A stretch of 47,137 nt of DNA, taken from contig CAJWKT010000004.1 of NCBI GenBank assembly GCA_913041665.1, positions 1 through 47,137 of the forward strand, in the 5' to 3' direction. The notes beneath the pieces are model-generated. The model ran no database searches. It worked only from the letters and a program-made list of their open reading frames with translations, and had not been told where the DNA came from. Source of the stretch: an uncultured Gammaproteobacteria bacterium (lineage in GTDB: Bacteria; Pseudomonadota; Gammaproteobacteria; Steroidobacterales; Rariloculaceae). Shown piece by piece: positions 34,901-42,357 of this stretch. Made by a program: the position numbers and the translations under genes. Within the stretch, counting starts at the first letter, position 1. Every line of letters begins with the position of its first letter.

Positions 34901-37556
34901 AATGCAGCCCGGTTGTAGGTTCATCCAACACAAACAATAGCCCGTTATCCTCCAAATTTTTTCGGCGCGTCGTCACCCGCGCAAGGCTACCTGCCAGCTT
35001 AAGACGTTGGGCTTCTCCCCCGGACAAGGTAGGTACAGGCTGCCCCAACGATAGATACTCAAGACCAACAACAACTAATGGTCTCAGGACTCTGAGTACT
35101 TCCGGTGCATGACAAAAAAATGTCATTGCCTCACGCACAGTCATGTCAAGGACGTCAGAGATGGATTTAAATTTGCCCTCATGACCGGACGTTGTCAGTT
35201 TTACCTCCAGCACTTCAGGACGAAAGCGACGCCCATTGCAATCACCACAACGCAAATAGACATCACTTAAAAACTGCATCTCAACGTGCTCGAAGCCGGT
35301 CCCTGAGCAACCCGGACAGCGGCCGCTTCCAGAATTGAAGCTGAATGTCCCCGCCGTGTATCCACGCTCCTTTGCCAGCAGCTCCTTTGAAAAAAGAATG
35401 CGAATGGCCCGAAGCGCCCCCACAAAACTTGCTGGATTGGATCGGGTGGTACGCCCGATCGGTGACTGGTCCACTAAAATCACATCTGCCAGATACTCAT
35501 CCCCCTGTAGGGCTTTGTGCAGACCTGCGGGGTCTTTAGGTTTGCCTTTCAGTTTGGTCAGAGCATTAAAAAGCACGTTGTGAATCAGCGTTGATTTTCC
35601 CGAGCCACTGACTCCAGTAACACACACAAATTTGTTTAATGGGATTTTTACATCGATGTTTTTCAGGTTGTGTTCAGCGGCCCCTGAAACTTTTAACCAA
35701 TCACAACGTTTCACGTTCCTGGGACTAGGAGAGGGCTCAATACACTTCTCGGTTCGTAAATACCGGGCTGTAACCGAATCACTACTGCTCAAAAGGTGAT
35801 TAGGTGAGCCAAAAAATACTACTTCACCACCGGCTGCACCTGGCCCGGGACCCAAATCCAAGATTCGATCAGCTGCCATCATTATTTGAGCATCATGCTC
35901 CACCACTATCAACGTATTTCCTGCATCCCGAAGTCGCTTCAAAATACCCACTACTCGCTCAATATCTCGAGAATGCAGGCCGATACTGGGCTCATCCAAA
36001 ACAAAAAGTGTGTTTACCAAAGATGTGCCCAGTGCCGTCGTCAGGTTAATTCGTTGAACCTCTCCTCCGCTGAGTGTTCGTGACTGGCGGTCCAGTGTGA
36101 GATAGCCTAGACCCACTTCCTTCAAATAATGAAGCCGGCTTCGAATTTCCTTTAACAACAGCTCAGTGGCCTCATCGAGGGGCCTCGGCAAGTGCATGAT
36201 CTCAAAAAAATGTGATAGCTCTGCTACGGGTAACATCATTACATCGTGTATTGCGAGTCCTGGTAAATCAGTGAGTTTTTTCGTATTCAGCTTCTGAGCT
36301 GAGTGCTTGAAGCGCTTACTGGGTATCAAGACTTGTTCGGCATCAGTTACATTTCCAATCCGCCACAAAAGTGATTCGGGCTTCAGTCGAGCCCCGTCAC
36401 AAGCAGAACAAATATCATAGGACCTGTATTTGGAAAGCAATACCCGGACAGGCATACGGTAACTTTTTCGTTCGAGCCAAGCGAAAAAGCGCTTGACCCC
36501 TTGCCATTTATCCTTACCCCGAAGTCCCTCGCCTTCAAGCACCCAAGTCTTCTGCTCTTCTGTCAAATTAGACCAAGGCGTATCCACCGGAATACCCTTA
36601 GCCGTAGCAAGCCTGACCAGCTTAGCCTGGAATCTACGCCGGCTTTTAGTCTGAAAAGGCTTAACGGCCCCATCCCTGATGCTTTTTCTCTCATCAGGGA
36701 TCACAAGACTATAATCAATGCCTATGGTTCGACCGAAGCCCCGGCACATCTCGCATGCGCCAACTGGTGAATTGAAAGAAAAACTGCTGGAGACTGGATC
36801 GGTATAACTAATATCACACTGGGGACAATGCAACGCTGAGGAAAATTTCAGCGAAGCACCATCCTCTTCCAATGAACGTACGATCACCTTTCCGTAACCC
36901 CGCTCCAGCGATGCCTCCAGCGCCTCGAGAACACGGCTGCGAGCATTCTTTTTTAACCGAAGCCGGTCCTGGATGACCTCAAGCTTCCTGCCATGCCTTG
37001 AATGAATCCGCGTATAACCCTGGGCCGCAAGAAATTCTTCCACTTCCTTGGACTGAAAGTTTTTCGGGACACTTACCTCAAAAGTAATCACAATTTGCGA
37101 TGCGATACCGATTTTCTCACCCAAGCTTTCTTCTAGAGTCAAGAAAATCGTTTCGGGAGAATCGCGACGTACCTCATCTCCACATTCTGAACAATAAAGC
37201 ACGGAAGCCTTTGCAAATAAAAGCTTCAGGTGATCATTAATTTCAGTCATTGTCCCAACGGTGGAACGTGATGTGCGCACCGGATTTGTCTGATCAATCG
37301 CAATAGCAGGAGGTATCCCTTCTATCCGATCTGCATGCGGCTTGTCCATACGGTCCAAGAATTGTCGAGCGTACGGAGAAAATGTTTCTATGTAGCGTCG
37401 TTGACCTTCAGCATAAATAGTGTCGAAAGCCAATGACGATTTTCCGGAACCACTCACGCCAGTAATAACAATGAGCTTTTTAAGCGGTAGATCAAGATTT
37501 AAGCCCTTTAAGTTATTCTGGCGCGCGCCCCGTATACGGATAATGTCTTTGGTCAC
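31977..37556 (-). CDS. uvrA: Double-length UvrA (tandem fusion), excinuclease ABC subunit A
   Basis: UvrA finds DNA lesions and loads UvrB in nucleotide excision repair. At 1859 residues this is two UvrA units in one chain; E. coli UvrA has ~940 and works as a dimer. Four ABC Walker A motifs 'GVSGSGKS' occur near residues 33, 649, 1014 and 1535, each with a 'LSGGE.QR' signature, and each half has CxxC zinc sites (for example 'CSECGDE', 'CPQC', 'CPGCSGTGFEH', 'CDGCEGQG'). A Lys/Arg-rich linker (~955-985) joins the halves. Such tandem UvrAs are known, for example in Chlamydia. The frame is open throughout, so this is not an assembly joint between two genes. The start is GTG with AGGG upstream. 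Confidence 0.95.
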   Translation of the reverse strand: MTKDIIRIRGARQNNLKGLNLDLPLKKLIVITGVSGSGKSSLAFDTIYAEGQRRYIETFSPYARQFLDRMDKPHADRIEGIPPAIAIDQTNPVRTSRSTVGTMTEINDHLKLLFAKASVLYCSECGDEVRRDSPETIFLTLEESLGEKIGIASQIVITFEVSVPKNFQSKEVEEFLAAQGYTRIHSRHGRKLEVIQDRLRLKKNARSRVLEALEASLERGYGKVIVRSLEEDGASLKFSSALHCPQCDISYTDPVSSSFSFNSPVGACEMCRGFGRTIGIDYSLVIPDERKSIRDGAVKPFQTKSRRRFQAKLVRLATAKGIPVDTPWSNLTEEQKTWVLEGEGLRGKDKWQGVKRFFAWLERKSYRMPVRVLLSKYRSYDICSACDGARLKPESLLWRIGNVTDAEQVLIPSKRFKHSAQKLNTKKLTDLPGLAIHDVMMLPVAELSHFFEIMHLPRPLDEATELLLKEIRSRLHYLKEVGLGYLTLDRQSRTLSGGEVQRINLTTALGTSLVNTLFVLDEPSIGLHSRDIERVVGILKRLRDAGNTLIVVEHDAQIMMAADRILDLGPGPGAAGGEVVFFGSPNHLLSSSDSVTARYLRTEKCIEPSPSPRNVKRCDWLKVSGAAEHNLKNIDVKIPLNKFVCVTGVSGSGKSTLIHNVLFNALTKLKGKPKDPAGLHKALQGDEYLADVILVDQSPIGRTTRSNPASFVGALRAIRILFSKELLAKERGYTAGTFSFNSGSGRCPGCSGTGFEHVEMQFLSDVYLRCGDCNGRRFRPEVLEVKLTTSGHEGKFKSISDVLDMTVREAMTFFCHAPEVLRVLRPLVVVGLEYLSLGQPVPTLSGGEAQRLKLAGSLARVTTRRKNLEDNGLLFVLDEPTTGLHFSDVSRLLGAFDELINHGHSVLVIEHNLDVVNAADWIIDLGPEGGESGGYLIASGPPKKIMEVSNSWTGQALANYRRKPERRSTKKRTRSVAQKSRTAKAIQIVRGREHNLKNVSLSIPRDCLTVITGVSGSGKSTVAFDILFAEGQRRYLESLNAYARQFVQPASRAEVDAVFGVPPTIAIEQRSSRGGRKSTVATLTEIYHFLRLLFAKLGTQHCPHCDVAINAQSKEAILAKVMTKYRGEHIKFWSPLVVGRKGYYTELASWAASKGYEHLKVDGVLVPTEEWPRLDRFKEHDIDLPVCDVKISPKSESAISELLSQSLGYGKGIVKISKSGGPDKKNNGEEIFSVQRSCPSCGRSFRALDPRIFSYNSRHGWCQRCFGTGLELPDFDHEQSGEEACWLEGREGEPGECGACHGQRLRAEALAVYFQNLSIADFSSLSVKEILIWLKDLKLKDRDQQIARDLLAEISSRLNFLDMVGLSYLSLDRAAPTLSGGEAQRIRLAAQLGSNLRGVCYILDEPSIGLHPRDNHLLLDMVQKLAAKGNTVVVVEHDEETIRRADHIIDLGPGPGAHGGEVVVAGSLSKVLKSRRSVTGRLLTEPLAHPMNGKRRIISQVNGPGHLSISRASRHNLCDINVDFPLGALICVTGVSGSGKSTLVRNVLYENLVRLLMKNRNRRSKLVGCDNFEGWEPITRVLEVDQTPIGKTPRSCPATYVGIWNDVRRLFAQTLEARMRGYSAGRFSFNIAGGRCDGCEGQGLRKIEMNFLPDVRVRCERCNSARFNSETLEVKYKGKNIAEILAMSVDEATVFFSTHPKLEHTLKLLQHVGLGYLPLGQQSPTLSGGEAQRLKLVTELTKARPRIDKTNVGPRHTLYVLDEPTIGLHMADVEKLIHVLHQLVDAGNTVITIEHNLDIIAEADWLIDMGPDGGDAGGRIVAQGPPKKVMRRKRGSHTAKALAEFFRTRSSYRRENSLV

Positions 37557-37672
37557 GCTTAAACGACCCTAGGCCAGACAATTTTTTTTTCTTTTTGTTT
37601 CATCTTAATCTGAACATCAACTCGTTGTACCCTAACCCTCTGCGAACTCACCACTAAGGTATCATGTAGATT

Positions 37673-38308
37673 ATGAAATGGATGTATTTGATATGGTTTG
37701 TGGGATTTGGGCTGCAAATGTGCGGGGAGGAAACTTTAGCGCAACCTCCAACGAAGGGGTCCCTACTAATCGCTCGGGAGGGCTTATCCGATCCACGTTT
37801 TTCGGAAACAGTAGTACTGCTGCTCCAGCACGATACTGGCGGATCTTTAGGTATCATGCTGAACCGGCCAACGTGGGTTACGCCCACTACAGTCTTCCCA
37901 GAGCTAGATTTTCTAGATGATTATGAAGGCCATATTTACATCGGTGGCCCACTTCAGCGATCAAATATTCTGATCCTTTCGAAGGGGGTAGGCAACCTGG
38001 AAACAGACGCAATACTTGTAATGGAGGATATATACGCGAGCTCGGAACTGGATTTTCTCCGTCTAGTCACAAATTTTGCAAAAAACGAAAGTAACTTGAG
38101 GCTCTACACAGGACATGCAGAATGGGGCCCACAGCAGTTAGATCAAGAGATCCAGCGTGGGGATTGGCATATAATTCCAGCAAAACCAGAACTGATATTT
38201 GCCTCTGAACCGCTTAAATTGTGGCTACAAACACTCTCGTCAGGTTCGGAGATAACAGCTAACCTGTCGATTCATATGCTGCCTCTTGTTGCACTTATGC
38301 TGAACTGA
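37673..38308 (+). CDS. YqgE/AlgH family protein with a predicted signal peptide
   Basis: This 211-residue protein belongs to the UPF0301/DUF179 family: 'KGSLLIAREGLSDPRFSETVVLLLQHDTGGSLGIMLNRP' at ~28-66, 'IYIGGPLQRSNILIL' and 'GHAEWGPQQLDQEIQRGDWH' are diagnostic. Normal YqgE (~185 residues) is cytoplasmic. Here ~24 extra N-terminal residues, hydrophobic and ending in 'LAQPP', resemble a Sec signal peptide, so this member may act in the periplasm. The function of the family is unknown. It is divergent from uvrA, and the HExxH protein gene follows after 51 bases. Confidence 0.85.
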   Translation: MKWMYLIWFVGFGLQMCGEETLAQPPTKGSLLIAREGLSDPRFSETVVLLLQHDTGGSLGIMLNRPTWVTPTTVFPELDFLDDYEGHIYIGGPLQRSNILILSKGVGNLETDAILVMEDIYASSELDFLRLVTNFAKNESNLRLYTGHAEWGPQQLDQEIQRGDWHIIPAKPELIFASEPLKLWLQTLSSGSEITANLSIHMLPLVALMLN

Positions 38309-38359
38309 AATAGCGCTGCCATCTGATGCTAATTAACCAGAGCCGAGGATTATCTTTCT

Positions 38360-38860
38360 GTGCCCTTCCCTTACTACGATAAACTGAAACCCAAACAGAA
38401 GGCCATTTACCGGCGCAGCGACGATATAAAGCAAGTTCGTCTTCCTGAGGAAAAGGACTTTCGGCCCATGGTAGACAAGCTAGAAGAAGCCCTGTTGGCC
38501 GAAAACCGAGGTACAGTGGAGAAACTGACACGCCAACTCACTGCCATTATCCTAGAAGCCCTAGAAGTGGAACCGGTCACTATCAAAGTGTTGTCAGCTA
38601 GACCAAGCGACAGGTGGGGAGAGTTGCATGGTTTATATGAGGGCTTAGAAAAAAAACGACGGGCACGCATTACGGTCTGGATGAGAACGGCACACCACAA
38701 AAAGGTAGTTGCGTTTAAAACTTATCTGCGTACGATTCTGCATGAGATATGCCACCACCTAGATTATGAGCTTCTGGAATTAGAAGACTCTTTCCACACA
38801 GAGGGATTCTTCAAGAGAGAATCAAGCCTTTTTCACCAATTATTAAATCAGAAGCATTAA
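38360..38860 (+). CDS. Small zincin-like protein with an HExxH motif
   Basis: This 166-residue protein has a charged N-terminal helical half and an HExxH motif in 'HEICHHLDYE' (His128, Glu129, His132) followed by 'DSFHTEGFFKRES', where His146 or Glu148 could be a third metal ligand. This fits a SprT/ImmA-like zinc metallopeptidase fold, but I do not recognise a named family and no substrate is known. The start is GTG with GAGGA 10 bases upstream. No signal peptide is visible, so it should be cytoplasmic. It lies between the yqgE-like gene and the amidohydrolase gene, probably in one transcript. Confidence 0.65.
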   Translation: MPFPYYDKLKPKQKAIYRRSDDIKQVRLPEEKDFRPMVDKLEEALLAENRGTVEKLTRQLTAIILEALEVEPVTIKVLSARPSDRWGELHGLYEGLEKKRRARITVWMRTAHHKKVVAFKTYLRTILHEICHHLDYELLELEDSFHTEGFFKRESSLFHQLLNQKH

Positions 38861-38887
38861 TTTATACCCCTAACTAGGAGTTATATC

Positions 38888-39874
38888 GTGCCCGTTATCG
38901 ATGTCCATACCCACATGCTCTCTCAGGATTACCTCCAGCTTCTCAGTCAACAAGGAGGAGAAAAATACCAAATTAAGGCAACCAAATCCGGACAGAAATC
39001 TATTTTTATGTGGGATGCACCTTTTATGACACTGACGAATGCCATGTGGGATTATGATCTTAGAATCAAGGACATGGACGATGCCGGTGTTGATATTGCT
39101 ATCGTTTCTCTTACTTGCCCCAACGCCTTTTTTGGAAACCCAGAAGTAAGCCTAAAAGCGGCAAGAATGGTTAATGACTCCATGGCTGAGCAGCAAACCT
39201 TGCGGCCCGACCGAATTCGCTGGTTTGCTTCCATACCATGGCAACACGAGGAGCTAGCACTAAAGGAGCTCAAAAGGGCGCGAGAATCTGGTGCCGTTGG
39301 CGTCATGCAAATTGCGAACATCGATGGCCAAAACCTCACGGATGACAGTTTCTCTAATGTCTGGGAGGCTATCGATCAGCAAGCTCTCCCTGTTCTGGTC
39401 CACCCCACAGCACCCCAAGGTGTGAGAGATATGAGCATGAATGAATACGGATTGGTTCCCCCTGTTGGATTCATGTTTGACACGACGCTAGCAATTTCCA
39501 GAATGATTCTGGATGGTTTTTTTGATCGTTATCCCAATCTCAAAATTATTGCGAGTCACGGAGGCGCGACATTACCATATCTTGCGGGTCGCCTTGATCG
39601 CTGTTACGAAATGATCCCGGCTTGCTCCGAAACCATCAAGGAAAAACCTAGTACATACCTGAAGCGCATTTACTACGATACGGTAGTTTATTCACAAAGC
39701 GCACTTTCACTTTGCCTAGAAGTAGCGGCGTCTGATGACAACCTATTGTTCGGCTCGGACTATCCTCACATCATCGGAGACATGCAAGGTTGTCTTGCCA
39801 GAGTAAACGCCCTATCCGAAAAAACAGCAGCAAAGATAAGAGGGATAAATGCACGCAGGATATTTAATCTGTAG
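38888..39874 (+). CDS. Amidohydrolase-2 family protein (ACMSD-like decarboxylase)
   Basis: This 328-residue protein is a metal-dependent TIM-barrel hydrolase of the amidohydrolase-2 (PF04909) family, which includes aminocarboxymuconate-semialdehyde decarboxylase and carboxyvanillate decarboxylase. Metal ligands appear in 'DVHTH' (His7, His9), 'LVHPTAPQG', 'IASHGGA' and 'FGSDYPH' (Asp). ACMSD-type members decarboxylate carboxylated aromatics or muconates without oxygen. The aromatic ring-cleavage cluster 1.3 kb away makes an aromatic-acid role attractive but unproven. The start is GTG with AGGAG 7 bases before it. Its 3' end overlaps the convergent MFS gene by 11 bases. Confidence 0.85.
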   Translation: MPVIDVHTHMLSQDYLQLLSQQGGEKYQIKATKSGQKSIFMWDAPFMTLTNAMWDYDLRIKDMDDAGVDIAIVSLTCPNAFFGNPEVSLKAARMVNDSMAEQQTLRPDRIRWFASIPWQHEELALKELKRARESGAVGVMQIANIDGQNLTDDSFSNVWEAIDQQALPVLVHPTAPQGVRDMSMNEYGLVPPVGFMFDTTLAISRMILDGFFDRYPNLKIIASHGGATLPYLAGRLDRCYEMIPACSETIKEKPSTYLKRIYYDTVVYSQSALSLCLEVAASDDNLLFGSDYPHIIGDMQGCLARVNALSEKTAAKIRGINARRIFNL

Positions 39875-41057
39875 AAACAGAGAGTCCCCTCAGCCAAGTC
39901 CACCATACTAGCGCACAAAGCGGACCCAGAATAACAATAGAAACCGAAAGGGGGAGCGGGGTTTGTACCTCCAGAAATCCCAAGACAGCTGCTGCCGTTG
40001 CCCCCATGAGAAACTGACCTACACCGAAAAGTGCTGCACCTGCGCCGGTCTGGCCTGGATAAAGACTCAACGTCCGCGTAATCAGATTGGTTACTACAAA
40101 CCCAATCCCTAACAGATAACCACAAAAAGGCAAAATGATCCCTAAAATGTTCCCAGTCATCAGAGTCGCAGCAAAACAAGCAAAACTTGAAATTGCAATC
40201 AGGCCAGTACCAAAAGAGATTAGTTTCATGGTGCCTATACCGACTACCATTCGGCCATTCAAAAAGGCCCCTAACGACCCGCCCAGCATCACAAACGCAA
40301 AACAATAACCGAACATGTGGGGAGCCAAACCAAAATACTCGATAAAAACAAACGGGGATCCGGTAACGAAAATCATAACGCCAGCCATAGCCAATCCTGA
40401 ACAAAAAATATGTCCAACCACTTCACTGCGCCTAAGCAGCTTACCGTAAGCCAAGAAACTACCCAGAACGCTAACATCCGAACGATCCATTCCCGCTCTT
40501 GGTAAAAGGATAAGTGTCGCTATAGCCCCCATAGCGCCTACTAGTGCAAGCATCCAAAAAACAATTGGCCAATATCCAAAAATAGCGAGCCAGCCACCCA
40601 GCATCGGAGCAAATACTGGTGCAAAAAATGCGATCACCATCACCATAGACAAAACACGCGATGCCTGGCTACCGCGCCATCGATCTAGAATGATTGCCCT
40701 GGATAGCACCATACCTGCTGCAGCACCAAAACCCTGAAAAAAGCGGCCAAACAAAAGCTGATTAATGGTCAATACAAATGCACATCCGATGCTCGCAAGC
40801 ATAAAGACAATTAATCCCAGTAAGAGCAACGGACGCCGACCAAAACGATCCGAGAGAGGTCCATACACTAATTGTCCACCCGCAAATCCGAGCAATATGG
40901 TGCTCATAGTCAGCTGGGCTTGCCCAGGCAACGCATCCAATGACCGAGCAATCAATGGCAAAAATGGTGAATAAGTGTCGTTACAAAGAGGGCCAAGTGC
41001 AGTTAGTGCGCCCAAAAAAAAGATGAGACCACGTTTTCCTGATAGTGATTTATCCAT
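39864..41057 (-). CDS. MFS drug-resistance transporter, Bcr/CflA type
   Basis: This ~397-residue membrane protein has twelve predicted transmembrane helices and the Bcr/CflA pattern: 'LTALGPLCNDTYSPFLPLIARSL' in helix 1, 'QLTMSTILLGFAGGQLVYGPLSDRFGRRPLL' carrying the MFS motif A, and 'FGRFFQGFGAAAGMVLSRAIILDRW' in helices 4-5. Members expel drugs, sulfonamides, cysteine or arabinose. Here the neighbouring aromatic-catabolism genes suggest a possible aromatic compound exporter, but the substrate is unknown. The ATG at 41057 has a partial AGGG site; an in-frame GTG lies at 41063. It converges on the amidohydrolase gene. Confidence 0.87.
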   Translation of the reverse strand: MDKSLSGKRGLIFFLGALTALGPLCNDTYSPFLPLIARSLDALPGQAQLTMSTILLGFAGGQLVYGPLSDRFGRRPLLLLGLIVFMLASIGCAFVLTINQLLFGRFFQGFGAAAGMVLSRAIILDRWRGSQASRVLSMVMVIAFFAPVFAPMLGGWLAIFGYWPIVFWMLALVGAMGAIATLILLPRAGMDRSDVSVLGSFLAYGKLLRRSEVVGHIFCSGLAMAGVMIFVTGSPFVFIEYFGLAPHMFGYCFAFVMLGGSLGAFLNGRMVVGIGTMKLISFGTGLIAISSFACFAATLMTGNILGIILPFCGYLLGIGFVVTNLITRTLSLYPGQTGAGAALFGVGQFLMGATAAAVLGFLEVQTPLPLSVSIVILGPLCALVWWTWLRGLSVSTD

Positions 41058-41216
41058 GATCACCCTGGAGATTAAGGCATCTCATTACGATAAGAAAAGC
41101 ACAAAAAAATATCATGCAGTCTACTGGCTTTACAAGAATCAGGATTGCGTGCAAAAGAAAAAATAATTTTTTTACGAAGTGTGGTTCCGGAAAAAATCTA
41201 GAACAAAATAATATTT

Positions 41217-42038
41217 CTATTCAACTGCCATCGTGGCGACGGTACAGCCTACAGCATAGACAGGGATGGGAGCATAAAAAAGAAGCTCTCCAGTGGAACC
41301 CTCAGTAGCGCCTGCAACAGTAAGAAATGTTCGGATCTCAAAACCACCTTGGCCAGCATCCGCAAATATCTCTTCATCCGTATACGAAATTAGGTCTTCT
41401 CTTCGGTTATGAATGAAGGAATCAAGAAATGCTTTATCCCAAGGCACGTTTATTTTCCCCGAATCAGGGGTACAGGGCCAGTGCGACATGCCTCCCGTGC
41501 CAAGCAAAGCGATACGCTCCGGTTGTGCATCACACGCGGCCCGCAGTGTGCGGCCCAATTCGTAAGCTCGGTGTAATGGACTCAACGGTGGTCCCTGACA
41601 ATTGATGTTCACCGGGACAACAGGAAGATCATAGCGAGGCGTCAAAAAATGCAGTGGGACCATGATCCCGTGGTCGAATTTCCATTCTTCTGCATAGGCT
41701 AAATCAATCTTTTGCATCACATCGCAAATAATGCGTTTAGACAAATCTGGATTGCCCGGTATTTTTCTCCGCTTGATCGCCAACCATTCTTCATCCTCTA
41801 TGGGACCTTCATATTCATCTGACATACCCATGCAGTAAGCGGGCATGTTGTCCATGAAGAAATTTGCAAAATGCTCCGCTGCAACCACAATCAATGCGTC
41901 GGGGCGGGCCGCCTCAAGGCACTCACGTATTCTGCCTAGATTACGATAAAATTCCTCTCGAAGTTTCGGATCAGCACGTTCTGATCGCCCGGTAATGCCC
42001 GGCGCGTGGCTGCAAGCTCCAGCGAAGACCAGACTCAT
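41217..42038 (-). CDS. Extradiol ring-cleavage dioxygenase catalytic subunit (LigB family)
   Basis: This 273-residue protein is a class III extradiol dioxygenase catalytic subunit (LigB type), which opens catechols next to the hydroxyl groups using Fe(II). Likely iron and acid/base residues are His11 ('SHAPG'), His56 ('AAEHFANFF'), the His in 'DHGIMVPLHF' and the His in 'GTGGMSHWP'. Family members act on protocatechuate, gallate or homoprotocatechuate. The downstream enzymes are of the homoprotocatechuate type, so 3,4-dihydroxyphenylacetate is the favoured substrate by context. It overlaps the LigA-like gene by four bases, so the two subunits are probably co-translated. Confidence 0.88.
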   Translation of the reverse strand: MSLVFAGACSHAPGITGRSERADPKLREEFYRNLGRIRECLEAARPDALIVVAAEHFANFFMDNMPAYCMGMSDEYEGPIEDEEWLAIKRRKIPGNPDLSKRIICDVMQKIDLAYAEEWKFDHGIMVPLHFLTPRYDLPVVPVNINCQGPPLSPLHRAYELGRTLRAACDAQPERIALLGTGGMSHWPCTPDSGKINVPWDKAFLDSFIHNRREDLISYTDEEIFADAGQGGFEIRTFLTVAGATEGSTGELLFYAPIPVYAVGCTVATMAVE

Positions 42039-42346
42039 GACTCACTGCCCTTCAACAATGTGTATATACCAGCCCGAACTGGGCCGTGACTTTTAACGCC
42101 TTCTTTCATCGCGTGAATGTACTCATCCCACTCCTGACCAATCAGAGCCGAATAGTGCATAAGGATCTGGCCATTTACACCCATAACGTACAAAAGCCCA
42201 ATATCACCCTCTCGAATGGCTCCGAGTTCTTCCTTGGTCAATTCATACTCCTCAAGCAGGGACTCGAAATTATCATGGTAGCGCTGCCGTGTATAAGGAT
42301 CTCGATTGAGTTGATAGAGCAATTTCTGTATGCAGTAGAGACTCAT
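42035..42346 (-). CDS. LigA-like small subunit of an extradiol dioxygenase
   Basis: This 103-residue, all-helical protein matches the LigA (PF07746) family, the small subunit that caps the LigB active site in protocatechuate 4,5-dioxygenase. Visible marks are 'LYQLNRDPYTRQRYHDNFESLLEEYELTKEE' (N-terminal helices) and 'LYVMGVNGQILMHYSAL' (core, with conserved Gly and His). AGGA lies 9 bases before the ATG. It is immediately followed by, and overlaps, the LigB-type gene, giving a two-subunit enzyme. Most homoprotocatechuate 2,3-dioxygenases have no LigA subunit, which makes this pair unusual in such a cluster. Confidence 0.85.
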   Translation of the reverse strand: MSLYCIQKLLYQLNRDPYTRQRYHDNFESLLEEYELTKEELGAIREGDIGLLYVMGVNGQILMHYSALIGQEWDEYIHAMKEGVKSHGPVRAGIYTLLKGSES

Positions 42347-42357
42347 TAAATCACATC

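Noticed and set aside
31977-37556. Two adjacent uvrA genes or an assembly duplication
   Set aside because: The frame is continuous, the halves differ in sequence, and a distinct basic linker joins them.
37557-37672. T-rich run near 37580 as an intrinsic terminator
   Set aside because: It lies between two divergent genes where no transcript should end, and no GC-rich stem precedes it.
39766-40404. A 212-codon frame on the minus strand
   Set aside because: It is a shifted frame over the MFS gene and the end of the amidohydrolase gene; its product is rich in Trp, Cys and Arg, typical of a shadow frame.
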